From assembly GCA_018894075.1 (NCBI GenBank), contig JAHIEB010000039.1:1-28629 (forward strand): a stretch of DNA of 28,629 nt, given 5' to 3'. Below, piece by piece: positions 15,845-22,343 of the stretch. How positions within the stretch are numbered: the first letter of the stretch is position 1; each line of letters opens with the position of its first letter. Below the pieces are notes generated by a model. It did not search any database, was not told the DNA's origin, and saw nothing but the letters and a program-made list of their open reading frames with translations. A program made the translations under genes and the position numbers. This DNA is from Patescibacteria group bacterium. Lineage in GTDB: Bacteria; Patescibacteriota; Minisyncoccia; Minisyncoccales; Staskawiczbacteraceae.

Positions 15845-16012
15845 TTTTCTTATTTATTTTTCCATAATAACCATTTAGTTTTTACTTGATCTTAAAATTT
15901 ATCAAGTTATTTTTTATATTTTACTCTAAAATCAAGAAAAAGCAAAGTCGTAAAAAACCTATAATCAACATTGAAAAATATCAAAATCTTAATATAATTT
16001 AACCAAAATTAA
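15845..16012. other. AT-rich spacer
   Basis: About 170 nt of very AT-rich sequence with scattered stops in all frames. I see no convincing gene or RNA in it. Confidence 0.5.
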
Positions 16013-16234
16013 AGAAAATTTAAAAGAGAAGTAGCAAAGTTTAACGAAAGAACCCGGGAACTCATCCAGCTTATAGAAAGATCAATATCTATTACGGAAT
16101 GTTTAGAAGTAGAATGGAAAAAACGGTTGGATAGAGACGAAGATTTTTACACTGACAAGGATAAAAATTTAAGTGTTTTCAGTTGGAAAAATTGGGAGCT
16201 CTCAAGACAAGAATGGATTGTACCTACAATATAA
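16013..16234 (+). pseudogene. Remnant of a coding region without start codon
   Basis: A frame open for 73 codons with protein-like composition (EVAKFNERTRELIQLIER, EVEWKKRLDRDEDFYTDKD, FSWKNWELSRQEW) ends at TAA 16232-16234. A stop lies directly upstream (16010-16012) and no ATG, GTG or TTG offers a sensible start. Its final codons run into the first copy of the direct repeat. It is probably the 3' part of a broken gene; family unknown. Confidence 0.4.
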
Positions 16235-16290
16235 CCAATTCCTTCAGTTTATTCGTAACTACTTACTTAATAGAAGGAAGCCGAGGCAAA
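16212..16290 (+). repeat. Imperfect direct repeat, copy 1
   Basis: About 78 nt, roughly 85% identical to 18943-19020. In the first 70 aligned positions all 10 differences are transitions. It can fold: a weak hairpin at 16218-16234, and an outer stem TTCCTTC/GAAGGAA (16239-16245 with 16273-16279) enclosing a small inner stem. It does not look coding, because the differences fall equally on all codon positions. Confidence 0.7.
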
Positions 16291-16314
16291 GTAACAGTAG
16301 ATTAAAACAAGCAA

Positions 16315-16358
16315 CCCCCCCCTTTAATTTTTGGTGGCTTTTTGATAGAGTAAATCAA
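16315..16358 (+). terminator. Degenerate CCACC-type hairpin with C8 tract
   Basis: A C8 tract (16315-16322), TTTAATTTTT, then GGTGGC and TTTTTG. It resembles the other CCACC-type terminators of the window (14707, 20077), with the left arm replaced by a C-run that still pairs partly. Function uncertain. Confidence 0.35.
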
Positions 16359-16359
16359 T

Positions 16360-17139
16360 ATGGACAACCAAAAAATATTTAATCAACAATATAAAAATCC
16401 TTCAAATTTTGTCAAACGGAGAGTATCACACGAAAAGTTTAGCACTAATAAATACAACTGGTACAAATATGTATTTGACCATTTTAATTTTTCTGCAAGG
16501 TGCAAAATTTTGGAACTCGGCTCGGGCTTAGGGACATTATGGCTCAATAATCAAGAAAGAATCCAGAAGGATTAGGATATTACATTATCTGATTCTTTCC
16601 AAGAAATATTAGATAAAGTGAAGGAAAATCTTAAGGAAGTAAACCATCCATTTAATTTTCAGCTGATAAGTGCTGAAAATATACCATACTCAGACGCTAC
16701 TTTTGATGGGGTAATTGCAAATGGCTTGCTTTATCTTGTCTCTGATTTAGAAAAAACGATAAAAGAAATAGCGCGTGTGATTAAATTTGGGGGAATGCTG
16801 ATTGCTTCAACCAGCGGTAGTAAATATATGAAAGAAGTAGAAGATTTAATTATAAAAACTGACCTTCCTATTCATAGAAATTATACTAAGCATTCTTTTT
16901 CTTTAGATAATGGGAAAGAATCACTTTCTCAAAATTTTTCCAGGGTTGAGGTTTTCCGTAAAGGAGATTCTTTATTAGTCACCGAAGCCGAGCCGCTTGC
17001 CGAGCATATTTTATCCACCAATGAAAATTTAAGCGAAGAACAAGTAAAACAGGTGCGTGTTTTTTTTGACGAATATTTTAAGAAAAATAAGCAGTTAAAA
17101 TTTACAATAGATACGGGCTTATGTATCGGAAAAAAATAA
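16360..17139 (+). pseudogene. Class I SAM-dependent methyltransferase interrupted by an in-frame TAG
   Basis: One frame of 260 codons is broken only by TAG at 16573-16575. The upstream part holds the SAM-binding motif I, KILELGSGLGTLW. After the stop the same frame continues DITLSDSFQEILDKVKENL (motif II region), then FDGVIANGLLYLVSDLEKT and IARVIKFGGMLIAST (motifs IV-VI), and ends in GLCIGKK. A one-base change (TTG or AAG to TAG) explains the break. The part from 16618 has its own GTG but lacks motif I, so it could not bind SAM normally. The family is the UbiE-like Methyltransf_11 type; the substrate is unknown. TAG is a normal stop elsewhere here (clpP), so read-through is unlikely. Confidence 0.8.
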
Positions 17140-17168
17140 ATAAGGAGGTAATAAAATTTAATTAAAAT

Positions 17169-18203
17169 ATGGCAGAAAATATTGAATCTCGCTTAGGCTC
17201 CGAAGAGCCAGAAACCCCGGATCAAAAGAAGTTCCGAGAAGAACTGGGAGAGATGGCCGAAAAGGCAAGGCAAGAAGCAGCCGAAAGCCCCAAGCAGGAG
17301 GGGCTGGATTTGGCTGAATTAACAAAAAAAGAAAAAAAAGACCTTAAGCGCTGGCGTTCAGAGCAACAAAAAGGCGAAGTAGAGACAACTCCAAAAGATG
17401 TCCTGCCAGAAAATCCGGATTTAAAAAAACTTATGACTGCGGTAAAAAAGGGGGTCAAGAGAGCGAGAAGAGAAATAGCAAAAAACCCAAAAAAAGGGGG
17501 CTTGGACCTAGCAGAGGGGGAAGACGCAGAAAAGAAATGGAGAGAAGCCGAGAGAGAGGTCTCCCCAGAGTTTATTGAGGCGCTAGAGAAAACGCCACTT
17601 GGTCCAGAAAACCAGGTTTGGATTTTACTTACTAAGGCTGGATTAAAACCGGCGTCCTGGCTTGATAAAGATATTAAAAGAACGGAGCATGGAAAAGTAA
17701 CAGAGTTTTTAAAGAATGAAGAAGTCCACCAACTTGTTTCTTTTTTAGAAGCCTTTTTTCCTTGCGTAGTTGAGAAAAAAACCGTTGATATAGTAAAAAA
17801 TAGACGAGGAATTTGGGTTGGTGTCCCGTCCGAAAAAGGACGCAAAATCGGCGAGGAAGAAAGGTTGGATTTTATCATAGGTAGCAACAAAGAAAATTTA
17901 GAGAAAATTGTTTCAGCACTTGAGGCGAAAGATGATAGGAAAATTGGATTAGCACTTGGTTTTGAGCCGACGGCGGTAGAAGCTTTTTGCGGGAAAGGGA
18001 AACTTGTAGATAATGAGAAATTGCCAGACGAAGCTTTGTTTAGTGAGGCATTTGTATTTAGTCCCAGCAGGCTTTCGGCCGATAATTGGCTGAAAGAACT
18101 GGCCCAACATCAAAAATGGGCAGATTACGTAAAAAAAACAAGCCCAAGTCTGTTTAACAGAATGATGGGTTTTCAAAAAGAGGTAAAAAAAGAGGCAAAA
18201 TAA
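17169..18203 (+). CDS. Unknown protein with an internal N-terminal repeat, 344 aa
   Basis: No signal or membrane helix. The N-terminal 130 residues are very charged and contain two related units, about 29-63 (KARQEAAESPKQEGLDLAEL) and 95-125 (RARREIAKNPKKGGLDLAEG), each followed by a Lys/Trp/Arg segment. From about 140 the protein is more globular, with QVWILLTKAGLKPASWLD, VHQLVSFLEAFFPCVVE and IGLALGFEPTAVEAFCGK. I do not recognise a family. AAGGAGG lies about 19 nt before the ATG, which is too far for a normal ribosome site, and an in-frame TAA excludes an earlier start. It is the only intact gene between the two direct repeats. Confidence 0.7.
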   Translation: MAENIESRLGSEEPETPDQKKFREELGEMAEKARQEAAESPKQEGLDLAELTKKEKKDLKRWRSEQQKGEVETTPKDVLPENPDLKKLMTAVKKGVKRARREIAKNPKKGGLDLAEGEDAEKKWREAEREVSPEFIEALEKTPLGPENQVWILLTKAGLKPASWLDKDIKRTEHGKVTEFLKNEEVHQLVSFLEAFFPCVVEKKTVDIVKNRRGIWVGVPSEKGRKIGEEERLDFIIGSNKENLEKIVSALEAKDDRKIGLALGFEPTAVEAFCGKGKLVDNEKLPDEALFSEAFVFSPSRLSADNWLKELAQHQKWADYVKKTSPSLFNRMMGFQKEVKKEAK

Positions 18204-18227
18204 AAATACATTAATCAATTTTTATAT

Positions 18228-18646
18228 ATGAAATCTGAAGATTATAAAAATCTATTAACCGAAGACGAAAAAATTATAAAACCCTTTGTGCCGGAGTCTC
18301 TTTTGAGACGTTTATTTTATTTCCTTAGAAAAAGAGTAGCGCTTATCATAACCAATAAAAAGATAATATATAGGGGAAACTTTGGATATTCAGATAAAAA
18401 TATTAAGATTGAAGAAATAAGTGATGTATTCTTAACAAATGAGTCTTCTGCGGCGGTTCTGGTTGCTAAATCCTTGGAAATTCTAAAAAAGGGAGCACCC
18501 CCTATTGATATTCTGTTTTAGGAGAATTAATCTCAAATGACGTTATGGCCCCTATTTATGAAGGTTCTATATCTGTAGGGTGGTTGTCGGGGTCACAAAA
18601 AGTTGAGGCCCTATCAATGATAAAAAAACTCGTAGGCCAAAAATAA
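18228..18646 (+). pseudogene. Bacterial PH-domain-like protein, frameshifted
   Basis: The first 97 codons (18228-18521) read LTEDEKIIKPFVPESLLRRL, ALIITNKKIIYRGNFGYSD and IKIEEISDVFL, the pattern of short bacterial PH (bPH2-like) proteins. The frame stops at TAG 18519-18521. The -1 frame continues with protein-like GELISNDVMAPIYEGSISVG and EALSMIKKLVGQK to TAA 18644-18646. Adding one T in the T-run near 18516 joins the parts as DILF-L-GEL. The gene is therefore a one-base deletion mutant, or carries a sequencing error in a homopolymer. Function of the family is unclear. Confidence 0.7.
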
Positions 18647-18742
18647 TAATTAGCAACAGCGAAAGGTAGAGTTTAGCATCTTTATCTGTCCGTAATCCGC
18701 TATTATATTGATTCCAATGTTGCCTGCTACGCCGTGCCCTTT

Positions 18743-18768
18743 CCCGAGATTAATTTCTCGGGTTTTTA
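18743..18768 (+). terminator. Terminator before the ComEA-like remnant
   Basis: Stem CCCGAGA with TCTCGGG and a 6-nt TTAATT loop, then TTTTTATT. It lies about 100 nt after the PH-like pseudogene. Confidence 0.8.
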
Positions 18769-18771
18769 TTG

Positions 18772-18777
18772 TATAAT
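18772..18777 (+). promoter_or_regulatory. -10 element before the ComEA-like remnant
   Basis: A perfect TATAAT whose end lies 7 nt before the ATG at 18785, so any transcript would be leaderless. No -35 or TGN is visible. Confidence 0.35.
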
Positions 18778-18784
18778 AGAAAAA

Positions 18785-18939
18785 ATGAAAAAAGTTTTCC
18801 TATTATTTATAATCCCATTATTATTCCCACTTCTGTTTTGGCTGAACAAATAGACATTAACACTGCTATATTGCCACAATTGGACGAATTAACCGGCATT
18901 GGACCAACTTACCCTCTCCCGAAGGAGAGGATGCCCTGA
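18785..18939 (+). pseudogene. ComEA-like helix-hairpin-helix protein, frameshifted and truncated
   Basis: ATG 18785 opens MKKVFLLFIIPLLFP, then the frame stops at TAG. The other frame gives SVLAEQIDINTAILPQLDEL and TGIGPTY, the first half of a ComEA-type helix-hairpin-helix DNA-binding domain. One extra T in the CTTCTG segment (about 18829) would give a complete signal peptide ending SVLA. The domain then breaks off at a perfect 7-bp hairpin (18913-18930, CCTCTCC/GGAGAGG), and TGA follows at 18937. The second half of the domain is missing. In working form such proteins are exported and bind DNA for uptake. Confidence 0.75.
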
Positions 18940-18942
18940 ATA

Positions 18943-19020
18943 AATGGATTGTATCCACAATACAACTAATTCCTTCAGTTTATTCATAACTGCCTACTTG
19001 GCAGAAGGACACGAGGCAGA
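18943..19020 (+). repeat. Imperfect direct repeat, copy 2
   Basis: Partner of 16212-16290. Here the folds are perfect: TTGTAT/ATACAA (18949-18954 with 18960-18965), TCCTTC/GAAGGA (18971-18976 with 19004-19009), and inner TGCC/GGCA (18991-18994 with 19000-19003). It starts 4 nt after the truncated ComEA-like frame. Confidence 0.7.
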
Positions 19021-19044
19021 AACGCTGAACCTATAGAGAGTAAA

Positions 19045-19081
19045 GCCACCTTTTTCCGCCTCCGCTAGTTGGCGGATTGTG
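19045..19081 (+). other. Nested palindrome downstream of repeat copy 2
   Basis: CCACC, then TCCGCC and GGCGGA (6-bp stem, 10-nt loop), then GTGG, giving a nested hairpin with an internal T-run. It may be a degraded terminator or a REP-like palindrome. The rest of 18940-19110 holds only this and the repeat. Confidence 0.35.
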
Positions 19082-19113
19082 GATGAAGTGGGTTTTGATT
19101 TGTAAATTTGGGC

Positions 19114-19142
19114 TTGACATAAATTTATTTAAATGATATACT
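19114..19142 (+). promoter_or_regulatory. Promoter of the small GC-rich orphan
   Basis: Perfect TTGACA (19114-19119), a 17-nt spacer ending TGA, and TATACT (19137-19142). One of the strongest promoters in the window. Confidence 0.75.
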
Positions 19143-19188
19143 TAAAAAGGTAGAAATATTATAGACCCCAACTCAAAGGAGACTTCAC

Positions 19189-19491
19189 GTGGGAACCTAC
19201 TACAATCCCGGTACAGAAGTGCAAACTGTGGGCCGCAAACTTAATGACAAGGGCCCAGACGGCTCGGACTACGAAAAGCTAATGGCCCAACTACAGGAAG
19301 GAGAAGTGCTATTCGGCGTAGTGGATGTGTTCGTGGCAGAGAGAAATCCTGTGCGCGCTATGCACATTCAGTCGCAGGATGACCTTACAGGCACTTGGCG
19401 GGCCCATTGGCAAGGTTATTACAAGATACTGGGCTTCTATGCAGTGCCGCGGACGAAGGCCGAACAAGGATGCGGGAGTAGACTGCCATAA
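19189..19491 (+). CDS. Unknown small GC-rich protein, 100 aa
   Basis: GTG start with AAAGGAG 8 nt upstream, a strong consensus promoter at 19114 and a terminator at 19528, so it is a complete single-gene unit. The product is soluble, with MGTYYNPGTEVQTVGRKLND at the start and aromatic WRAHWQGYYKILGFYAV near the end. I know no family. It is GC-richer than its surroundings, like the ROK gene and the gene at 25106. Confidence 0.65.
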   Translation: MGTYYNPGTEVQTVGRKLNDKGPDGSDYEKLMAQLQEGEVLFGVVDVFVAERNPVRAMHIQSQDDLTGTWRAHWQGYYKILGFYAVPRTKAEQGCGSRLP

Positions 19492-19527
19492 TTATCTCGC
19501 CCGGTTCGGCAACGTTTTACCTCGCAT

Positions 19528-19556
19528 AGCCCTACACAATCGTGTGGGGCTTCTTT
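19528..19556 (+). terminator. Terminator of the small orphan
   Basis: A 10-bp stem AGCCCTACAC/GTGTGGGGCT (one T-G pair) with a 4-nt loop, then TCTTTT. Confidence 0.85.
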
Positions 19557-19569
19557 TGTACATAAATTC

Positions 19570-19578
19570 TGATATGAT
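19570..19578 (+). promoter_or_regulatory. Extended -10 of the HIT gene
   Basis: TGA-TATGAT with no clear -35. Leader about 30 nt, no Shine-Dalgarno. Confidence 0.4.
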
Positions 19579-19614
19579 TTATAAATACTATTAAACAATC
19601 GAGTTATAAAATTT

Positions 19615-20007
19615 ATGTCAAATATTTTGAAGGCTCCTAAAAAATCAATAATATACGAAGATGAATTGTTGTATGTCTGCCTGGCAAAAGAACCGATTGT
19701 TATCGGCCACACTATCGTTGTTTTCAAGCAGGATGTTTCTGATTTGAGCAAACTGTCGGACAGAGATTATGATTATCTGATGGACACGGTTTTTGCCACC
19801 AGAAACGCTCTAATAAAAACTTTGAATGTCAAAAAGGTTTATCTACTTTATATGGACGAAACAAAACACGTGCACTGGCATTTAGTTCCGAGGTATAAAG
19901 AGAGAGGATTTGGTGTTTTTAAAAAAGAAGTTACCGTAATAAAAGATTTCTCTTTGGCTCACAAAATTCACAAGAATCTAATATTTATTCGCGACCAAAG
20001 ATTTTAA
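19615..20007 (+). CDS. HIT family protein (histidine triad nucleotide hydrolase/transferase)
   Basis: A 130-aa protein with the histidine triad H85-V-H87-W-H89-L in KHVHWHLVPRY. The preceding fold is typical: YVCLAKEPIVIGHTIVVFKQ, then a helix, then KKVYLLYMDETKHVH. HIT proteins hydrolyse or transfer nucleoside phosphates (HINT, Ap4A hydrolase and GalT-like groups). The subgroup and substrate are not clear. It stands alone, with a terminator at 20077. Confidence 0.88.
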   Translation: MSNILKAPKKSIIYEDELLYVCLAKEPIVIGHTIVVFKQDVSDLSKLSDRDYDYLMDTVFATRNALIKTLNVKKVYLLYMDETKHVHWHLVPRYKERGFGVFKKEVTVIKDFSLAHKIHKNLIFIRDQRF

Positions 20008-20076
20008 ATCAGGATTTTAAGTATATCCCAACCTGGTTCCAATTAAGTCGCACCACCGGAGCTATGTTTTTAAAAC

Positions 20077-20101
20077 CCACCTTTTAATTGTGGTGGTTTT
20101 T
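20077..20101 (+). terminator. Terminator of the HIT gene
   Basis: Stem CCACC (20077-20081) with GGTGG (20092-20096), loop TTTTAATTGT, then TTTTT. The sequence is almost the same as the terminator at 14707. Confidence 0.75.
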
Positions 20102-20104
20102 AAA

Positions 20105-20206
20105 TTAAGCAAAACCTAACCGCTTGATCTCCTTTAGTCTTTCCTTCAATCCGGCTATATATTCCCTGTCCTCAAAAAGTATAATAAGATTTAGACTTGA
20201 GCACAT
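20105..20206 (-). CDS. Possible short protein or fragment, 33 aa
   Basis: ATG 20206 reads MCSSLNLIILFEDREYIAGL and then KERLKEIKRLGFA to TAA. The amphipathic, Lys/Glu-rich end looks coding. It lies downstream of the 3D-domain gene's terminator with no clear promoter of its own, so it may be a gene remnant. Confidence 0.3.
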   Translation of the reverse strand: MCSSLNLIILFEDREYIAGLKERLKEIKRLGFA

Positions 20207-20210
20207 AACT

Positions 20211-20231
20211 AAAAACTCCCCGCAAGGGGAG
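20211..20231 (-). terminator. Terminator of the 3D-domain gene
   Basis: Stem CTCCCC/GGGGAG (20231-20226 with 20221-20216 on the minus strand), loop TTGC, then TTTTT. It begins 3 nt after the stop codon. Confidence 0.85.
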
Positions 20232-20234
20232 CTT

Positions 20235-20723
20235 TTAGTCTTCTAAAACTTCAATATACACAATATCTGCGCCGAAGTTCTTGGCTTCTTTAGTGCTGTC
20301 CATCCAGATATCCAAATGATAGTCTCCCTTTCTCTTATTCATTCTATCCTGTACGGTGAACACTTTGTTTCCATACAAGCTTGGGATTCTAACTTTGGTT
20401 CCGAATGAAAGCAAGTTGTTGGCAACTATTCCGTCTCTGACAGTTTGGCCAGAGGCGGTAATAAATGGGGTAGAGTCTGTTTGCTCAACAGTGCTTGAGT
20501 AAGCAGTCACAACCATTTTAATCCGTTTTGCCACTTTGTAAGAATCAGCTGGATTTGTCTGCAAGATGGTGTTTTCCTGTGCAGTGGATATATTAGAGTT
20601 TTGAGGAGCAATCAGATCTGCTCTAGTGCCTGTAGGCAGGAAGATTTCAATGCTTCCTGTGGCTAAAACCGTCACCATTAACAAGCTTCCAAGGGCTCTC
20701 TTTAAGTGCAGTTTTATAGTCAT
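20235..20723 (-). CDS. Exported 3D-domain protein (RlpA/resuscitation-factor-like beta-barrel)
   Basis: A 162-aa protein with a signal peptide (basic start, then LGSLLMVTVLATGS) and a C-terminal 3D domain (PF06725) at about 70-160. The conserved Asp residues are in TDSTPFITASGQTVRDGIVA, FTVQDRMNKR and YHLDIWMD. The domain is a double-psi barrel found in cell-wall proteins, including lytic transglycosylase-like enzymes, so it probably acts on the envelope. It has a consensus promoter (20758-20786) and a leader of about 28 nt that is mostly a small hairpin plus U5. It is the last protein gene of the - strand run and follows four tRNA genes. Confidence 0.85.
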   Translation of the reverse strand: MTIKLHLKRALGSLLMVTVLATGSIEIFLPTGTRADLIAPQNSNISTAQENTILQTNPADSYKVAKRIKMVVTAYSSTVEQTDSTPFITASGQTVRDGIVANNLLSFGTKVRIPSLYGNKVFTVQDRMNKRKGDYHLDIWMDSTKEAKNFGADIVYIEVLED

Positions 20724-20730
20724 ATAATTT

Positions 20731-20748
20731 AAAAACCCCTTTCGGAGT
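20731..20748 (-). promoter_or_regulatory. Leader hairpin plus U-tract before the 3D-domain gene
   Basis: On the minus strand stem ACTCC/GGGGT with a GAAA tetraloop, then TTTTT, then AAATTAT and the ATG at 20723. It sits between the promoter and the start codon, as in nusA. Confidence 0.5.
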
Positions 20749-20757
20749 TATGCAACC

Positions 20758-20786
20758 ATAATAGCATATTATATCGTCCCTGTCAA
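20758..20786 (-). promoter_or_regulatory. Promoter of the 3D-domain gene
   Basis: Minus strand TTGACA (20786-20781), 17-nt spacer ending TGC, TATTAT (20763-20758). It is an extended -10 with a perfect -35. Confidence 0.75.
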
Positions 20787-20824
20787 GGATTATACAATGC
20801 TGTCTCTCTTTTGTCAAATTTTGG

Positions 20825-20896
20825 AGCGGGAGACGGGATTCGCACCCGCGATCTTCTCGTTGGCAACGAGACATTCTACTGCTGAACTACTCCCGC
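20825..20896 (-). tRNA. tRNA-Gly (anticodon GCC)
   Basis: Acceptor GCGGGAG/CTCCCGC, anticodon stem TCTCG/CGAGA with loop TTGCCAA, T-loop TGCGAAT. CCA is not encoded. Confidence 0.93.
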
Positions 20897-20899
20897 ATC

Positions 20900-20975
20900 T
20901 GGTGCCGTGGGCCGGATGTGCGCCGGCCACCTCTTCTTTTTCAGAGAAGCGCTCTGCTACCTGAGCTACCACGGC
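20900..20975 (-). tRNA. tRNA-Phe (anticodon GAA)
   Basis: Acceptor GCCGTGG/CCACGGC, anticodon stem CTTCT/AGAAG with loop CTGAAAA. The 3' CCA is encoded. Confidence 0.92.
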
Positions 20976-20999
20976 ATATTCTTATTATACCCCATATAG

Positions 21000-21072
21000 T
21001 GGACGATGCAGGACTCGAACCTGCAACCCTACGGATGTAAACCGTATGCTCTGCCAATTGAGCTAATCGTCC
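21000..21072 (-). tRNA. tRNA-Val (anticodon TAC)
   Basis: Acceptor GGACGAT/ATCGTCC, anticodon stem TACGG/CCGTA with loop TTTACAT, T-arm TTCGAGT. CCA is not encoded. Confidence 0.93.
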
Positions 21073-21074
21073 AT

Positions 21075-21158
21075 TGGTGCGCGGGAGAGGAGTCGAACCT
21101 CCATGCCTTGCGGCGCTACCACCTCAAGGTAGTGCGTATGCCATTTCGCCACCCGCGC
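21075..21158 (-). tRNA. tRNA-Leu (anticodon GAG)
   Basis: Acceptor GCGCGGG/CCCGCGC, anticodon stem CTACC/GGTAG with loop TTGAGGT, class II variable arm. The 3' CCA is encoded. It begins 7 nt after the rplS stop, so it is probably made from the rplS transcript. Confidence 0.92.
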
Positions 21159-21165
21159 ACATAAT

Positions 21166-21579
21166 CTATTGAGCCTCTTCTACTGCCGGTGGCTCTTCTG
21201 GCTGTTCCTCTGGAGCGGCAACAGCTGCCAAATCATCCCCTCTCTTCAGCTTGGCCCTTTTTCCCTTAGCCGTTCTTAAGTAGTATAATTTGGCTCTTTT
21301 CACCTTTCCTTTTCTGACCACCTCTATTTTTGCAATAGCAGGAGAGTGGAGCGGAAATATTCTTTCTACTCCCACTCCAGAAATCACCTTTCTGACAGTG
21401 ATGGTGGCAGATGCCCCTTTACCGTGCTTTCTAGCCAGAACTACTCCCTCAAAGACCTGCACTCTTTCTTTATCTCCCTCTTTGATTTTCTGGTGAACTT
21501 TAATAGTATCTCCAGGCGTTATTTCAGGAAGGTCTGTCTTTAATTGCGACTCGTTGAAGCTGTCTAAGAATTTACTCAT
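21166..21579 (-). CDS. rplS: 50S ribosomal protein L19
   Basis: L19 sits at the subunit interface of the large subunit. The 137-aa product has the standard core: [76 protein letters not shown] and LYYLR. About 20 residues after LKRGDD form an acidic, Pro/Ala-rich tail ([17 protein letters not shown]) that E. coli L19 (115 aa) does not have. Its ATG overlaps the end of the pseudouridine synthase gene by 8 nt. Confidence 0.95.
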   Translation of the reverse strand: MSKFLDSFNESQLKTDLPEITPGDTIKVHQKIKEGDKERVQVFEGVVLARKHGKGASATITVRKVISGVGVERIFPLHSPAIAKIEVVRKGKVKRAKLYYLRTAKGKRAKLKRGDDLAAVAAPEEQPEEPPAVEEAQ

Positions 21580-22264
21580 ATTTTTTTAATTCTTTTAATA
21601 CGTTTTTTAAATCTTCCGGCAACTTTGATTCAAACTCTTTTGTTTGGCCGTCCGGGAGTTGAATCTTCAAATAGCAAGCGTGTAGAAAATGATGAGTCAG
21701 GTTTTTGGGAACAGGCTGTCTTTTGAACGCATAGAGCTTGTCTCCTGCCATCGGGTACTTGATATATTCTAGGTGGCACCTTATCTGGTGCTTTCTTCCG
21801 GTCTTTGGATAAAGCTCCAGCAGGGTATATCCCTGATATCTTTCAACAACCCTGTACTCGGTAATTGCCTGCCTTTTGTTTTCAGAGCCAGGTTCTGCTA
21901 TAAAAAAAGCTCTTTGCTTTTTTCCGTCTTTAGGGGATCTGCCGATTAGAGTTTCAATCGTCCCTCCATCTTGCTTGATAACCCCTGTTGATAAGGCAAT
22001 GTACTTCTTTTCTACCCTTCTATTTTTAAACTGTTTTTGCAAAAAAATCAAGGACTCGTTGTTCTTAGCTACAATTAATAGCCCAGAGGTGTCTTTGTCT
22101 AACCTGTGGACTATGCCATATCTGGGAGCTTCTCCTGCCTGCTTTAATTCAGGATAATCCTTTAAAAGGATGTTTATCAGGCTGTTTTCGTCCCCATAGA
22201 CAGAAATGCCGGCTGGCTTGTCTATTACCAACAGATTATTGTCTTGATAGATTATTATATCCAT
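21572..22264 (-). CDS. RluA/RluD family pseudouridine synthase without S4 domain
   Basis: Converts uridine to pseudouridine in rRNA or tRNA. The 230-aa protein starts directly at the catalytic domain ([14 protein letters not shown]). It has the motif [11 protein letters not shown] with catalytic Asp56, then [20 protein letters not shown] and the C-terminal [13 protein letters not shown]. It lacks the N-terminal S4 domain of RluC/RluD and so resembles RluA in size. The exact target is unknown. The ATG is only 2 nt after the 3' end of tRNA-Val(GAC), so tRNA 3' processing would leave a nearly leaderless message. It overlaps rplS by 8 nt. Confidence 0.92.
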   Translation of the reverse strand: MDIIIYQDNNLLVIDKPAGISVYGDENSLINILLKDYPELKQAGEAPRYGIVHRLDKDTSGLLIVAKNNESLIFLQKQFKNRRVEKKYIALSTGVIKQDGGTIETLIGRSPKDGKKQRAFFIAEPGSENKRQAITEYRVVERYQGYTLLELYPKTGRKHQIRCHLEYIKYPMAGDKLYAFKRQPVPKNLTHHFLHACYLKIQLPDGQTKEFESKLPEDLKNVLKELKKYE

Positions 22265-22266
22265 TG

Positions 22267-22340
22267 TGGGCGTATCCCGACTCGAACGGGAGACCTCGTC
22301 GATGTCAACGACGCGCTCTAACCAACTGAGCTATACGCCC
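22267..22340 (-). tRNA. tRNA-Val (anticodon GAC)
   Basis: Acceptor GGGCGTA/TACGCCC, anticodon stem CGTCG/CGACG with loop TTGACAT, T-arm TTCGAGT. CCA is not encoded. Its end is 2 nt from the next start codon. Confidence 0.93.
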
Positions 22341-22343
22341 TTC

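Noticed and set aside
16173..16382. 69-residue frame across the repeat and C-tract
   Set aside because: It spans repeat copy 1 and a degraded terminator, and the same frame in copy 2 has a stop, so it is not likely to be a gene.
16573..16575. TAG read-through or a recoded stop in the methyltransferase
   Set aside because: TAG ends clpP and other genes normally here, and no sign of recoding is seen; a simple nonsense mutation is enough.
20200..20208. Third AGCACATAA copy as another shared mRNA start
   Set aside because: No promoter is placed to start there on the + strand, and no gene follows.
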